Shown here: one piece after another, positions 48,387-61,760 of the stretch
How positions within the stretch are numbered: position 1 is the first letter of the stretch
How the letters are laid out: each line of letters begins with the position of its first letter
Source of the DNA: Ceriagrion tenellum
Lineage: Eukaryota > Arthropoda > Insecta > Odonata > Coenagrionidae
NCBI GenBank assembly: GCA_963169105.1
Contig: OY720643.1
Coordinates: 98,156,848-98,220,847, forward strand
Direction: 5' to 3'
DNA length: 64,000 nt
Position numbers and translations under genes: made by a program
The notes under the pieces: model-generated
Told to the model about the DNA's origin: nothing
Databases searched by the model: none
Seen by the model: only the letters and a program-made list of their open reading frames with translations

Positions 48387-50528
48387 TTCGAAATGTGTAT
48401 TTTAACGCTCTTCGAATCTATAAATTTTCCTATTTTATTTACGACAGCGAATGTTAAAAAATCAACTCATTCTCCTCTTCACCTCCGGAAGCATTTCTTG
48501 GTCCTCGTGAGTCACCCAGCTCATTGTGCCAGTCCTGCTCTTTATCCTTTGCGCCCTTTTTTCTCATTCTGCATCCCTTCCTCCTCTCGCATTCCCATTC
48601 CTACCTCTCTCCCTTCGCCCGCACTTCTTAACCCATCCCTCTTTCGCGTCCTATTCCGTATTCGTGACCAGAATGCTCAGGGACGAATATCCTCTCCCCT
48701 TCGCTGCAAGCGAGCGACCGAAGAGGACTGTCAGCCAGACTGCTCGTGGCGTCTCTCTGCCCTACGCTTCCAGTTAACCAGCTCTTTACGAATCCCGTTT
48801 CCCTCCTCCCTAGGCTTTTTACCCGTTTTGCCCCTTTCGAGTTCTAGTGGAACTGGCATTTTACATCCCTAGAATAATCATCTTCTGCTTCAGTTAATCA
48901 TAAGCCGAGGTCGAGGGAAGAGTACTTGGCGTAACTTCTACATACTTTCCCTCACCCGGGGAAAACAAGTATGGCTGCAGTGTTTGGTATTATTTTCATT
49001 TTATTCTTATTTCTTGCCAATTGTTGGCTAAATTCAAAATAAAGTGAAAGTCGCCACAGTGATGCACATTGGGCGATGTAGAAAATAAATAGATTAGCGA
49101 ACCAATGACTCTTTTATCAAAAGTGCGAGAGAATGCCATCCAGTCGGGAAGTTATCAGTATGCTAAATGGTCCGGTGTGCACTGCGTGCGTTATTTCAAA
49201 CGGCAAACTCAAAAGCGTGCGTCCACGAAAAAATGTACATATAACTCTCTCCTCGGTATGTAGGTATGCAAAACATTTTGCTGAAAACAACCGAACCGTT
49301 TTTCTTTAGATTAGGTATTTCAAGTTTGTAGAGCATGAGGAATCCCTTAGACCAAAGGCCTCAGGGCCGTTAGGTCTCCCAAAATTGGCCCCTGTTTTAC
49401 CCTCATGGAAATGGAATCTTTTGTTGCTTTTTATATTATTCTCATTCACGATATATGGTTCAGATTTGCTGTATCGGATTGCAAAGTAAATGAAGTATTT
49501 AATTCTTGCCATCAGTATTGCTATACGCTTCGTTTTCGTGTAACAATTACGTCTTCGATGACAACATGATCAACCTTTTCCAGATTTCAACTAAAGCGTT
49601 TTTCTTGACAACCTGAGCAACGGCCGATCCCGTTAAATTTCTCGTCTTGCGGCTTATCTTATCCTGTTAAATGAACAATATTTGAATATATGTATATTTA
49701 TGAGTTCCACACTCTTAATGTAAAATTAGTATGTGCAACTTGTGCGGTATAGTTTCCAACAGCGTCACTTGGATGGTTGGTCGCACTCCCTTCAATCGTT
49801 CGCCCAACGCCGCCAGTGTGCGCTATTCCCAAATATTCCGCACGCGTTACACAATGTACTATTCTGTTATCTGTTTAATTAATTGAAAAAAAGACCTTTC
49901 AGTCTGATATGACTCTTTACTTAACGCTGAACCTAAAGAAATTTGGCATAAATGTTCTGTTTTGTCTGGATCTCCTTTGCTTACTTCGCTTTAAAAGCAC
50001 TTTTGGCGCTTATTTTTTGCCAAAAATCTGACTGAGAAATAAGGAAAATATTATAAATGTTTTCAATAGCTCTATAGTATCTAAATGAAATAATTTGATA
50101 GAATGATGGACAATACATAAATTATAATTTTACTCTGTAATGTTGCCACAGCATGCGTGATATAGGAGCGCTCTGTTTTACTCTTCTGTTTTTTTACTCC
50201 GAGTTATTTTGTAATTTAGCTTAACATTGATTTTCCAGCGTTCAGCTATGTATCTCTTATGACAGACTATTAACTACCTTACATTATTTGTCGAATTATC
50301 TTCCCCAACCTTGACAGTACTTAAGTCTAATTGTCGGTGTAAGCGGTGGACGAGAGGAAAGGTAGTGGGTTGGGAAGTGGAAGGTGTGAGGTTCGTTTCT
50401 TTGAAGAGGAATGTATTTTTCTTCTTTTTTCATATTTTTTTGACTAACATCTTTTAAAAATTTTGTTTTTATCGTCGTAACTCACTTCAAAAATATTTTT
50501 CCCCCAATAAAAGATAAAAATTGAACGT
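48387..50528. other. GC-richer island (48470-48870) then AT-rich DNA
   Basis: The island is C/T-rich on + with a 159-codon frame (48393-48872) and an overlapping 83-codon frame. Products are Ser/Pro/Leu-rich and unrecognised. Downstream to 50528 nothing is supported. Confidence 0.4.
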
Positions 50529-50750
50529 TTGAACGAACGCTTCGTTGCCTACAAAATATTGACTGTCAGAATTTCGATCAGATCGACCGTTCAGACGCTA
50601 GAGCTCAAAATTGTGCGAAATGATATGGAAAAAAGAGTAAAGAAAATATTTTATATAGATGATGGGCTAATAGCATTAAGAATAGGAAAGTTACCTGAGG
50701 TTATTATTCAAGTATATATGCCTACTTCTGCCTAAGACGATGAACAGACA
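50529..50750 (+). pseudogene. LINE endonuclease-domain fragment
   Basis: The + frame ends with YIDDGLIALRIGKLPEVIIQ, VYMPTSA, a stop and then DDE. The strand R(I/L)....K......Q(V/A)Y(M/A)PTS..D(D/E) is the conserved N-terminal part of the apurinic-like endonuclease of non-LTR retrotransposons. Only about 35-40 codons are convincing. It could come from the same families whose reverse-transcriptase tails lie at 36 and 39 kb. Confidence 0.65.
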
Positions 50751-52414
50751 TGAATTCAAAATCACAAAGGTATACATTAGGATTTAAAAACAACTAGTTT
50801 GTATTATTTAGAAATATTTATAATATCAAGCGTTCATTTTAGCTGTGAGTGCCGCATTTATCAGTCGTTTTTAAGTGATGTTAATTATTATTATGTGTCA
50901 ACAAAATGTTTTAGGAATATTTACTGGGCCTGTTTGGGTTATATGAAGCCCTTCGTTTTTTGACCGATTTTTGTTATTGATCGAGGTGGTACTATATTTT
51001 CAAACAATTAATTTACAGCTTTTGAAATGCGCCTCTCTGTTTGAATTCTCACGGTATGTGTAAGTTCACTTCCATCGCTGCCACATGTATGACCGACGCC
51101 AGCGCCCCGATCAGCTAACTACTGTGTCTCGGATAAAATTTCGATAATAATTATTTAATTTCTCAAAAACTAAGTCGGTAACCTACCGTCATTTTTGCAC
51201 TAATCAGTTTCTTAAATCCTTGTTTATGTCCTATCCGTTTTTGTAAAAACGATATGGGTTTCAACACTCTAAATCTATATTTTATGTACCAAGGATCTGC
51301 TCCTACTGTACTACGTAATGTAAATATATCTATTTTCAAATGCGATTATTGGAATAACGAGGACAAAAAGGTGTATTTATAATTTAGCCAATCGATAGAG
51401 GGCCTTTTATTCTATAATTCCTGCGAATATGAAGAAAATGACATGGACTTTAGTTTTCGGACCAACCTCCTTTACAATACCATCTCAAACAGAACGGTAG
51501 CTTGCGGAAATATTCGGTATCGGCATGATTTTTCTTTGTCAAACTTGCCTTTAGCAGAATGATTCATGCGTAGAAGAAATTCCCGGCTCAACAATTGAAT
51601 TCCGCATTCATTTTGCCTCCTAGGGCGGCACTGCTATTGGCAATGAATGTGCCCCCACGTTGAAATGGACGGTGTTTGTAGGAATGTAGATGAGCTTGGG
51701 ACCCTAATTTTATAATAGTAGAAGAAATACTCACTTTATGCGGTGTATCGTTAATACAATGCATTTTCGGCATCATCAAGTAATTTTGCAGTGGCTTGCG
51801 ATTGAATATCTACGACAGAAAGTGAGCAGTTGTAAGCTGTATTTCTGGGATATTATTTTTTGTTCGATAGTGCCACGGTCTAGGCTGTGCATAGATAGAA
51901 ACTTGCAGTACATAGCAAGTTTCGGAAATGTAGTGCATTATTAGTGTGCTAAGCGCACGATATCTTTCAAAAATGACGTTGATCTGATGGCTAATATGGC
52001 TATTATTTTCTCTTAAAAGTTGGTGTTAACCCTTAACATCGTTGTAAATGGTCTTTGCAGTGTAGATATAACTCGTGTGAATAATATATATATACAATAA
52101 TTAGTGAAAACGTGTGAACGTGAATAGAATTTAATTTCATTCTCTGAATTTACTTCTTTACTATGTTTCATTTTCGGTTGAAATTACTTACACCGTAAAG
52201 ATTTATAAAATTTAAAAAAGAAATAGTTTCAATTTTATTTGATAATTTATTTTTATCCCTTGTTTATTATCCTCAGTGGCGTTTATTGTTATACATTTGG
52301 GGTGACTGAATAGCCTACTTTGTTGTTTTATGATCCTATACTGAGGTGTTTTAGATGTGAAAATCTTAGAACGAATACCGTTGAAACGTAATGGCGAAAT
52401 GGACATTATCACAG
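50751..52414. other. AT-rich DNA, nothing recognised
   Basis: Short frames only. Confidence 0.45.
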
Positions 52415-52682
52415 AACGCTCAATGGAATGCTACCAAATTTCATTGGGAATTCCACAGAAGGTCTCAGGGCTTGAACAGAACGCCGTAGGGGATAATACT
52501 GAACGCTGTATGAAATTTTGCTGGAAGTCCCAGGACTTCTCCAGGACTTCCTCGGGAAGTCTACCGAACACCTCAGGGAATTCTACGGAACATCCTCGCG
52601 AACTCTGCAGAATATACGAAAGAACTCTAAAAATCTTAATACTTATGGAATGTGTACAGAAATTCTTAGGTAATTTCGTAAA
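52415..52682. repeat. Degenerate ~22-bp minisatellite, about 12 units
   Basis: Successive units such as AACACCTCAGGGAATTCTAC, AACATCCTCGCGAACTCTGC, AAGGTCTCAGGGCTTGAAC and AACGCCGTAGGGGATAATAC align at 21-23 bp spacing, with the centre (52500-52610) best preserved. The 119-codon + frame across it is explained by the repeat and is not taken as a protein. Confidence 0.75.
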
Positions 52683-54661
52683 AATATTTTTAAGGAAAGT
52701 GTATAGAGTTTTCTAGCAGGATGGACACGTTGACGTAAGCCGTAATCGTGCGTCGGATGGGATAAAAGTTGGGTTGTTAAACCGTCCATATCCCAAATTG
52801 TGACTCAAAACGGAATAAAACTTGCTAATATAGCTGTTCGCACAATAACTTAAGCACGTGGTTAGTCCTTTATTGGTCCATTTCCTATTTATCACCATCA
52901 TAAAATGCGTTTCTTATGTTCTCTTCCTGATTTACGAAGTAATTTATTGCGTTTATAAAATAGAATTGGCATCGTGATTTCCTGGATAACCCATCTCATG
53001 AGGAATCCTGAAATACCTATTCACCGTGCACTTTATGATTTAAGGTCGTCATTTTCAGATAAAACTATTTCAAATGAAACTGTCCCGTACAATACACGCG
53101 AAATGTGGCCAAAACCCCCGCTGAATTATATTACTTATCGTTTTCATTGTTCGTGGACGAAGAAGGTTTTCATGAACTTGACTTTTTCTGGTGACGTAAA
53201 TGTTTGACGTTTTTACTCGGAGCTCCTTTATCCTCACCATGAGACTTACCTGCGAATTATTCATCTATTTCAATCGTTTTCAGATAATTGTATGATTTTT
53301 GCGTACTAGTTCAAAATGGCCATAGTGTTTACATCCATGGCCATAATTTTATCTAACCCTATTTCCTTCTTTGTGTTACATTTCCAACTTCTCTTTATCC
53401 TATTTAATGAGTCCCCTTAACTAAATGCTCTCTGAAAACAATTTGGCACAAGACCGTTCCTTGTGTACAATACGTCTTGCATACTCATTTCTAGCATTAG
53501 GTATTCGATTTCAACATATGCGTGGCACAATATTTCAACACTAATATACGGTACGCACGGCATTATATGAGTTTCCCAGGTAATCTAAGTCCTAAAATCT
53601 TTTAATTTTGTTGCTTCATCATGATTTCGCCAAGCAATGGCTGGTTCAGGTAAAATTTTCTGCTTCACATCGATATTCGCTGTTGGATCTCATTTGGTAT
53701 TTTAAATGCGTCAAATGAAGAGCCATTACGTTGTTATTCTACTCATTGGAATACAAGTAAAAATATATGACTTCATGTGCAACATAACAAAAAATAAAAT
53801 GTGACATAAAAAGCCGATGCCGGATCTTTGCGTCATTTACTTTATAATAAACTATCGAAATCTATTCCCTTTGCTAAAAATTACCATGTAAGCGAATTCT
53901 TCCCAATCCGTAGCCTACATTTTTGTACCATTCTAACGCCTATCATATTTGTCAACTATTGAGTGGAAATGCACTGAACCGTGAGGAACACAATTTAGTT
54001 TCGTACCAAGTTATCATGAAATGTTTGGATAAAAAATTTGGGTGCTAAAGTTGTTTCTGAATGTCACCGAAGGTCTGCTTATGGAGACAAAATATGCAAA
54101 GAGGTGATAAAAAAATAGACAGCAAATAAAAATATTTCATTGTTTTGTTCAAAGGTTGTAGAAAAATTTTGAGTATTGTGAATGTAGAGATTACTATGAC
54201 CCTGCAGACCGTTTTTCGGCCTCTATTATTTAGTGAACCGCGGGTGATTTGGTATTATCTTTGGTGGCATACTTGATGCGAATCATTTTTAAGGTAAAGA
54301 AAATGCTTGATGAATAGAATTTGGACGATGATAATTATCCAGTGAATTTTTAATACAAATTTCCTTGATGATCAGGTTATAAATATCTTCTCCATGGGAA
54401 CCCCAATGAAGTTCTCACAATATTTCGTCACAGTCGGTTCCTCATATCATACGTTCTTGAAAGTTAAAGAGGTTCCTTTGAGGTTTGTTGTTAAGTTAAT
54501 CCGATTCCAAGGGAAAATAGTAATTATTTTCCCTTGTAATAGTAATATAAAGTATAATCCAAGGGATTATAGTAATACTAAACCAATTTAAAGTATTTCC
54601 CCGGTCTTACTACCTGATTATAATTAGCTACACCCAGCATAATAAATCTTTCTATTTCCAG
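52683..54661. other. AT-rich DNA, nothing recognised
   Basis: No supported gene. It ends in a polypyrimidine/acceptor sequence (see next feature). Confidence 0.45.
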
Positions 54662-54764
54662 ATTTGCGACCCTGTAAATGGAAGTCAAAACAAGTCGAGG
54701 GAATTACCTGGAAGCTCGCTGCACGATTCCGATTGGCAAACTTCCTGGAAGGGAGGCTTGTTTG
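54662..54764 (+). CDS. Candidate internal coding exon, unknown gene
   Basis: A 103-nt segment is flanked by a textbook acceptor (AATCTTTCTATTTCCAG, ending 54661) and a textbook donor (TTG|GTAAGTTTT, from 54765). GC content is higher than both sides. The first frame is open throughout and reads ICDPVNGSQNKSRELPGSSL, then HDSDWQTSWKGGLFG; a second frame is also open, the third is not. The length is typical of an insect internal exon, and 103 nt leaves phase 1 for the next exon. I do not recognise the peptide. If real, the window lies inside a gene with long introns on +. It could equally be a non-coding RNA exon or chance. Confidence 0.45.
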
Positions 54765-55425
54765 GTAAGTTTTAATTTTTGTTTTTAACTAATTGTGGTA
54801 TTGTGTAAACATTATCCTATGGTGTGCGTGCAGTTTAATTTTTGAAATTTGAGATGGGTGCATGAATTTCAAATCGGTCATGTGAACAATTGCTAGGAAA
54901 TTTTTTTTTTAAAGAGCGATTTCATTTCTGATCGCTATGATGATTTTGTTTCATATGAAGTTGAATGAAACCAGTGTGTTTTTGGAAACCCTCAAGGAAA
55001 AATCTGCCGACCATTTAAATTTCGAGTTTATACCCCCTTTGGTTATTTGCCCCTTAACTTCTGATGAAGGGTTTTGTGGTGTTTCATGAGGATATCTTCG
55101 AAGGATTCCGGTGATCCACCGCGTTGAGTGCCTCTAGTTGTCTTCGTCTTCGTACTTGTTTCTGAGTACATCTTCAGGTCGAAGTTCTTAAAAAAAAGAT
55201 CTAAATATTTTAATGTCTACAGAACTCCTTAGGGAATGTCCTCGAGAATAGGTCGGTTCTATATCGGCAGTTTTTGGCGGGCCATTAGGGATGGTGTCTT
55301 CTGATTGGACCTTTCTCAGGTCCATGTTTCCGAAATAATCTCTTTCACATGATGATGAGGCTGAAGCTATCTTCCCTATTTAAATTATTTGAGTTAAGTA
55401 TTCGTTATTTCCACGGCTTCCCATA
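54765..55425. other. AT-rich DNA after the candidate exon
   Basis: If the exon is real this is intron. Acceptor-like sequences occur at about 55320 (GACCTTTCTCAG) and 55495, none clearly opening an exon. Confidence 0.4.
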
Positions 55426-56182
55426 TTGTTTTCTGGAACTACCGCTTTTCCATTGCCTACCTGGATATTGTCCTCTGACTTATCGCTGACTCACAGAAAA
55501 TCCGCAAATAGCTCTTTGGAAATAAGTTCTTTAATATGCACTACTGACATATTCTGCATTATTTATTGGATTGCGGGAAACTGTTTCGCCTCCTTATACG
55601 TCGTACCTTACAAGCCAACCAAAGGGTGTGTGGCAGGGGATTTTCACGTATACACGGCATATGGCCGTGTTGCCAACAGAAGTGAGAAAAGTATACGCTA
55701 TGCTGTATACGAGCTGTGCATCGAGCTGTACACGTCTTTAAGGATGCCTATTTATTATTCCGCAAATGAAATTCTATATAGTCAATCGAATTCCGTGTTG
55801 GAAATGAATGTAACCTCCGGCCAAGAAATAAAAACGGAGTGTAAATTTTGTAACAGCGCTCCCCGTTAAGTTTATGATGACAACTTAATGTGGAACGACC
55901 CAAAGTTATTCTACCAGATTTGCTGTTAGCTTAAACAAGATAACCCACGTAGGAGATGGGTCTACAAGAGCAGCGATTTATGCCGGGAGGGACCTGATTA
56001 AAACCTTCCGTCCCAAATCAGTGCATAACGTGGCTTCAGCAATTACAAAAACTACCGACAAATTTAATGGAGTGAATATCCAGAGCATAAATCGACATAA
56101 ATTCGAGGTGCCAACTTATGATATATTTTTGACGACTTTGATCTCAGCTGTTGTCCCTCAAAATCGTGAGCGGAAAACATAA
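55426..56182 (+). pseudogene. Unrecognised, possibly decayed coding sequence in two frames
   Basis: A 147-codon + frame (55426-55869) is followed in another + frame by about 96 open codons (about 55893-56182) that lack an ATG and include ITHVGDGSTRAAIYAGRDL and FEVPTYDIFLTTLISAVVPQ. The residue composition looks protein-like and balanced rather than low-complexity. A single frameshift would join them in order. I do not recognise either part. It could be a decayed transposon protein, an old viral insertion, or chance frames. Confidence 0.3.
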
Positions 56183-58340
56183 CGTTTCAAAAATCACCTG
56201 TTTTGTGACTACTTGTAATTTCATATCTTGGTAAAGTCAAAGGATGTGGTACTGTAGCGAAGACATTGCAACATGCTTTTAACGTCTTCGTAAAAGTAGT
56301 GTCTTAGATTTATATTGGATATTCTGCTTGTTTTTTGACTAAAAGATCGATAGCGATTCCCATTCCAAACATTCTTACAACCTAGGCACACTGCCGAACT
56401 GCTCGCAGTATCTTTTTACGGACCAGAAAGAGTTTAGTTGATGGCTTCTACATTTAATATATGTAATTTTACTGTGAGAAAATGAATTACCCTTTATCTC
56501 GGCAAATGTTAGTACTGTTTCGAAGGTCTGATGGATGCTTAAGGTGGAAATACGATTGAAAGCGATATTTATTTGTCAATACGCCTCTCACCTAACGAAC
56601 AATCTAGGCAGGGAAGATGAGCTATCTATACAAGAAGTGGATTTATAGAATGGTTTCTCTAATAGGTGAGGTACATGGACATGCGCTTCAGCCAGCGTAC
56701 TCAAGGTCGCTAAACCTTTATTGCTTACTTTTTAAATGCTGAATCTATTGTTAACATCAATTTTGGGACTCTGTGGCTCTCAATCCATCTGTTTGGATGG
56801 TTCTTTCCGATGAACGGGTTATTGTGATACTGGTTTTTTTGGCTCTCAGTCATTGTCGAAAAATGTGTTGTTATCACTTTCTGCCGTGTTAATGTCATTT
56901 TTTTGGCCTAGTTGCCTCCTTAGGTGCTGTTTCTTCTCCGCCTCTTTGCCATCCCATTCCACGTGCGTCGTCTTCTCTTTAACTACACGCTTCGAGCAGG
57001 TGTCTTCCTACAAGTTTCACTATAGCCGAAATTAAAGGTCCTATGACCTTACCGCGTTTGTATATGGAATGGCAAGCTCGCGCTTGTGTGATCCTTACCA
57101 GGTTTGGACTTCAATTATTTTTGTGAAATGTATGATGTGGCCAAGGAGCGTGAGGAATGGATTAAGGGAGAAGTTATGAAGTGCTCTGCGGAATGAGCGT
57201 GCTTGTTGAAGACAGAGACTGTAAGCCGCATCTTCGACGGGGGAGGCTCTCCTTCTCTCCTCTCCCTCTGCTTCCCTCCTCCCCACTCTCCCGGGGTTAT
57301 TTTGTCTTACTCTTGAGAATCCTGAAAGAGAGATGGCGCACTTAACGCGTTGAGAAATGAAATTTCTCCTCCAAAAGGCTCGGAATAACTTTCACTTTCC
57401 CCTTCCAGATAAGAATGAAAAAGAGAAGGGAAAGGGGAATTAGGATGGCAAACCTTTTTCTCACGTCTTTAGACTCATGCGTGGAAGATTTTTTTCCCAT
57501 GCGTCTGGGAACAGTTGTGGATAAAGTGCTCGGTTGCAGAGGTTAGGCCCCTTCAAAAACGGACGGGCCTCGTATATTAATTTCGTACTAAGTGGATTGA
57601 GGTTTTTTTTTAATGTTTCATTGGAAGAAAAAGAAACAGCTCTATTATATGTAAGGTGGTTCCACCGAAGAAGTTCTTAGTTGTAATTTTATCCAGAATC
57701 TGGCAACCTATAGAAAAAATGGGTTCTGTTAAGATAAAGAAAAATTCTACCATTTCATGCTAAAGTTGAACATTAAATCTGATGGTGTTTTATGTGAAAA
57801 TGGGTAAACCGTAGATAAATATCATTTTAAAAATTTAACCGCTATTTTTTTAAAAACTTTATGGAAGGAAGGGAATCTTTTAAGGAATCGAATACAAATG
57901 AAATGTTTGTACCATAGCATCATGTAGTAATAGAAATTAGCGAATATTTGCAATATTTGAAGTCATAATGCATCAATGTAATATGAACGGCGTCGAAATC
58001 GATTTAATAGGCTAGACAAGTGTGATATAACAATGTTTTTTTAAACCGTGCATATTTCTTCCTTTAAAACTGTTTGCAATTGCTATGGTATTTAACCAAT
58101 GGGAGGCTTTTTTAATGAAATAATAAACAAAACGTTAAAATTGAGTTCCTATTTATTTTGACTAATTACTTCTCAGTGGAACTTGCTTTAGTATAAAATA
58201 AGGCATTAAAGAGTTTTCCATGTGTATAATCTTTAGAAGTGTAATGTTCGTTGTTTTGGATGCACTTCAGTTAGAACGACGGCACTCATGACGTGGGCTA
58301 TGCCACATTCTTTGAATTTGTCTTTCTCTTGGTGCCACAG
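56183..58340. other. Unassigned DNA, short GC-rich patch at 57190-57300
   Basis: The patch is C/T-rich (TCTCCTCTCCCTCTGC) with a 63-codon − frame. Nothing recognised. Confidence 0.4.
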
Positions 58341-58376
58341 TATCACTTCAAATATCACTTCAAATATCACTTCAAA
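58341..58376. repeat. 12-bp tandem repeat, 3 perfect units
   Basis: TATCACTTCAAA occurs three times in a row. Confidence 0.95.
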
Positions 58377-60074
58377 TAAATAAGAACGCATCTCTAAAAT
58401 ACTTTTATCGGGAAGAAGGTAGAAGTAATGGTAGCAAATGTCCTATAGTAATTTCGCCAGAAACAAGGCTCACACTCAAATCACCTATCAGTTTAGGTTA
58501 TCATATTGTCGGACTTGCACAGCAGCTAGTGAATGATTCCATTGATTGAATGTGTCCCGCGGTTGATCACTGGCGGAGAATTTTTTAAAACTTTCCTTCT
58601 CGGACTTCTCTTACTGGAGTTCTCGGATTCTGATAGCTCTCATACCCCTGCAGTATGCTACTGTTGGCTTTCCTTCAGGTTTGTCAAGGGCCGAAGAAAC
58701 AGGACAGACGTTCTTCTCTTAAATACCACAGATAGATTGTTTGGAGCCGGAGTTATTTTTGGAACGGAAGAATAACTTTAGTTTTTCGCTATTACCTTTT
58801 TGCTGTTGTATATGTATTCAATTTTACGTAGCCGTGAGAGTACTGTAACCCTTTGTTCTTATGCCGAAGGAACTAGAGTTCTTCTATCCCATAGTATTAC
58901 GTTGAATAGGAATAAACCCTTGCGGGACTCCCGGAGCTTGCTTCTGGCGTACCCTTGGCAGTTTATTTTTTTTTTTTAACTTGAAGTCATTTTTGGGCTC
59001 AAAGCTTCTTGCGTTCATCTACCTTCGTATTTCGAATATTATTTCTGTTTGTTCTTATAATTTGGCGGTAATTCAAAAGAAGCTTAAAAAATGTCATTCG
59101 TTCATGTTTTGAAGCCTGATATATGTTAGATGAGTACTTATGTGTTAAATATGAGGTGACTTATTTTCCTAGTTTATGAAAAGTATATTTTTTGTTTCCT
59201 ACAAAAGTTATTTAAGATTCGTGTAAAAAATTGGATGTAATATTATGCGTTTTCATAATAAATGAATGAATGGCACAAACAAAAGTCTTATAAGTATGAA
59301 AAATATAGGTTACAATAAGAATAAGGGTTTTTTTTCCTCTAAGATGTTAAAATGTAGCTACTTTGATTTTTAACCCATCAAAAGATCTTTAAAATATGTC
59401 TTTGAATAGCTTGACCTGTTTGCCAAAAGGCTATTTTTATGTATACCGTCTGAGTATGTCAGACGCAGCGAGAACTCAGGTGCTCCCATTAGTGACGCGA
59501 TGGCAGTAGATTCGATGGTATTGGTAAGAAAATCTTAATAAATGGTTTAAAATTGATGCCACAGTACCCAAATGCCGAATGAATGTCTCACGAATTGGTT
59601 TGTTAAAGTATTATTATAAAGGCGGTAGCGTGAGATTTAGATCCATCAACTAGGATAATGAAGTTGGCTGATAGGAGCATTAGGAATGTGCATTTGGTGG
59701 GGAGGGATTAGGTTGTGAGACAAAAGAGTTACATCAGGAGCAGGTGGAATATGGGAGAGTCGAAGGAAGAAGCTTGAATGGATTCAAGATGCATTCAGAT
59801 ATAACGTGGTATTGGTGATAAGTGAGGAATATTTGATGTAGGAATTGAAGAAAAAGAGTCGGAATTTCAAAGAGGAATGTAGTTCGAAAGTACAACGTAT
59901 AAAGCACTGCAAAGGGCATAAAAGAGTATAAATATTTTGAAATCTGTACTAAAAAAGTACAACTTTGCATAGAGTCATTGAAGAAAGAGGCTTTGAAGGT
60001 GAGAACTGCCATAACTCTTAGGCATAGTTTATTTTTGACCAGTCTCTTAGCAAAGAAATATGACAGAATATACA
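58377..60074. other. AT-rich DNA, nothing recognised
   Basis: A small hairpin CGTCTGA/TCAGACG lies near 59448-59466. No gene. Confidence 0.45.
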
Positions 60075-60195
60075 GATAGTGTCCAGCGACCTGGAAAACC
60101 GGGAAAGCTCAGAGAGTTTTTTGGGTCTGGAAAGGTTGGTGAGAACTCAAATTTTTTACATTTTTTCGGAAAAGTTCTGGAATTTGCTCAGCTGG
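60075..60195. repeat. CTGGAAAA-rich interspersed repeat fragment
   Basis: Words GACCTGGAAAACCGGGAAA, GGGTCTGGAAAGG and AGTTCTGGAATTTG recur within 120 bp, preceded by AGTGTCCAGCGACCTGG. From memory this style of sequence begins a class of interspersed elements in invertebrates. Weak support. Confidence 0.3.
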
Positions 60196-61199
60196 AGATT
60201 TATACTAGGGACAGAGAGCGAGATTTTTCCGATACAATTATTGTCGTAGGCTCTTGGACGCATCTAGACATGATTTGTTGGTGCGATTATGTCAATTTTT
60301 TAAAACTCGGAACTCAATTCATTTCTTTTGTAAATAATTTTATCATCTGGCTCTCAATTTCATTGTCAGATATCTCTTTTGTTTTATGCACCTTAAAATA
60401 GAACGTGTTCTTTAGTAATAGTACCTTACGTCTTCTGTTATATTATCAAAATTGGCCTCATTCTTATTTAATTTTTTTACACCGACAAAACCAGCCGATT
60501 TGATACGAAATTCGGTAAAATTTTGTTAGTAGGTAGTGCAACAGGACCCTGTGAAATACCATCACAAAGAAAAGAGTAGATAATTATTTATGTGGAGTGT
60601 GGCCACTGGAAGAAAAAACCGAGACCCCTCTGATCACCGAAATGGGATTTAGGAAATTGGCAGAAGAAAATAAGAAAAATTAAAACATAAGAAACGATAG
60701 AATTAGGGAAAACACAAGTGTAAATTATACCATATACAAAGCATAATAACACAGCAGTTGAGAGAAAAAGACACACTGTGCTAATAACTGATGGGAAATG
60801 AGAGACGAAAAATGAAAAACAAATTTTTGTGCTGATTCCAAATGGAAGGCAAAGAATAGGTAGCCAAGGTAGTGCTGATTTTATAGAATTAGGAGATATG
60901 AGAAAACAAGAGGAAGACAGGAATAACCGTGTATCAAAGGCGTAAGAGGTTGTTTAGGAATCCCTGCAGGCATTAACAATGTTACGCGGTATGAAAAATA
61001 AGAGGTGTGAGTTCAACGTAGTAAGATCAAAATCGTCGTGGTTGCAAGTGACGTCGGTGAGAAAACAAAATTAATGAATCCAACACCTTGTCTCATTTCC
61101 CTCGACTCGCTCCAAAAATGTGAGTAAAGTAATTTTAGAGAACAGCCGTTTTTTGCAGAACGTTCGTCGCATTTTTCCGATTCGTTACAGTCATAACGT
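60196..61199. other. AT-rich DNA, nothing recognised
   Basis: No supported feature. Confidence 0.45.
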
Positions 61200-61760
61200 A
61201 ATTAAGATAACGCCAGTGTACTCGTTATGAAGATCGCGAAACAGCGCCCCTGGTTCGTCCATCCTATTCGATTTAAATCAATCACGTTTGTCGCGATCGA
61301 ACTGTTGGTTTACTTTGAGAACGGGTACGTATTCCCGCGCCATCCGGTGGATCGGTCATCCAATTTCCTTACTCGGATGAGACGAGGTAAAATATGGCAC
61401 CTCATTGCGAAAGGGAGTTTCTCGTTTTCCCCAGCGGAACAAGGGGTTAGTGGGGAGGCACCGCCCTCACTTGATCCCCTCCGTCACCTAATCTCGTCCC
61501 AATCTCGATCCCTTGGGTGATAAAAACCGGGGAATGCCCTTTCGAAGTATCCCTGAGAATGATAAAAAAGGGAAACTCCGCTCTTCAATGTGATTGGTGG
61601 TCAGGCATGTCCTACGATGCCTCGAGTTTTCCATCCCTGAATCCCTCATCCATTACCCCTGTCCTATGTTCGCCTTTGTTTTATTAAACGTTTCAAAGAA
61701 ATTCGTTTTCACCTCCCCCTCATCTACTCCTTACTGAGGATTCTCGGTCTATTGCTGACG
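61200..61760. other. CpG-containing GC island, candidate regulatory element
   Basis: About 560 bp of higher GC, including several CpGs (CGCGATCG, CCCGCGCC), an inverted CCAAT (GATTGG, about 61591-61596) and GATAAAAAAGG (61561-61571). A 97-codon + frame (61227-61520) is unrecognised. Distinct composition in an AT-rich setting suggests functional constraint, but no gene can be called. Confidence 0.35.

Noticed and set aside
52357..52716. 119-codon + frame
   Set aside because: Explained by the 22-bp minisatellite.
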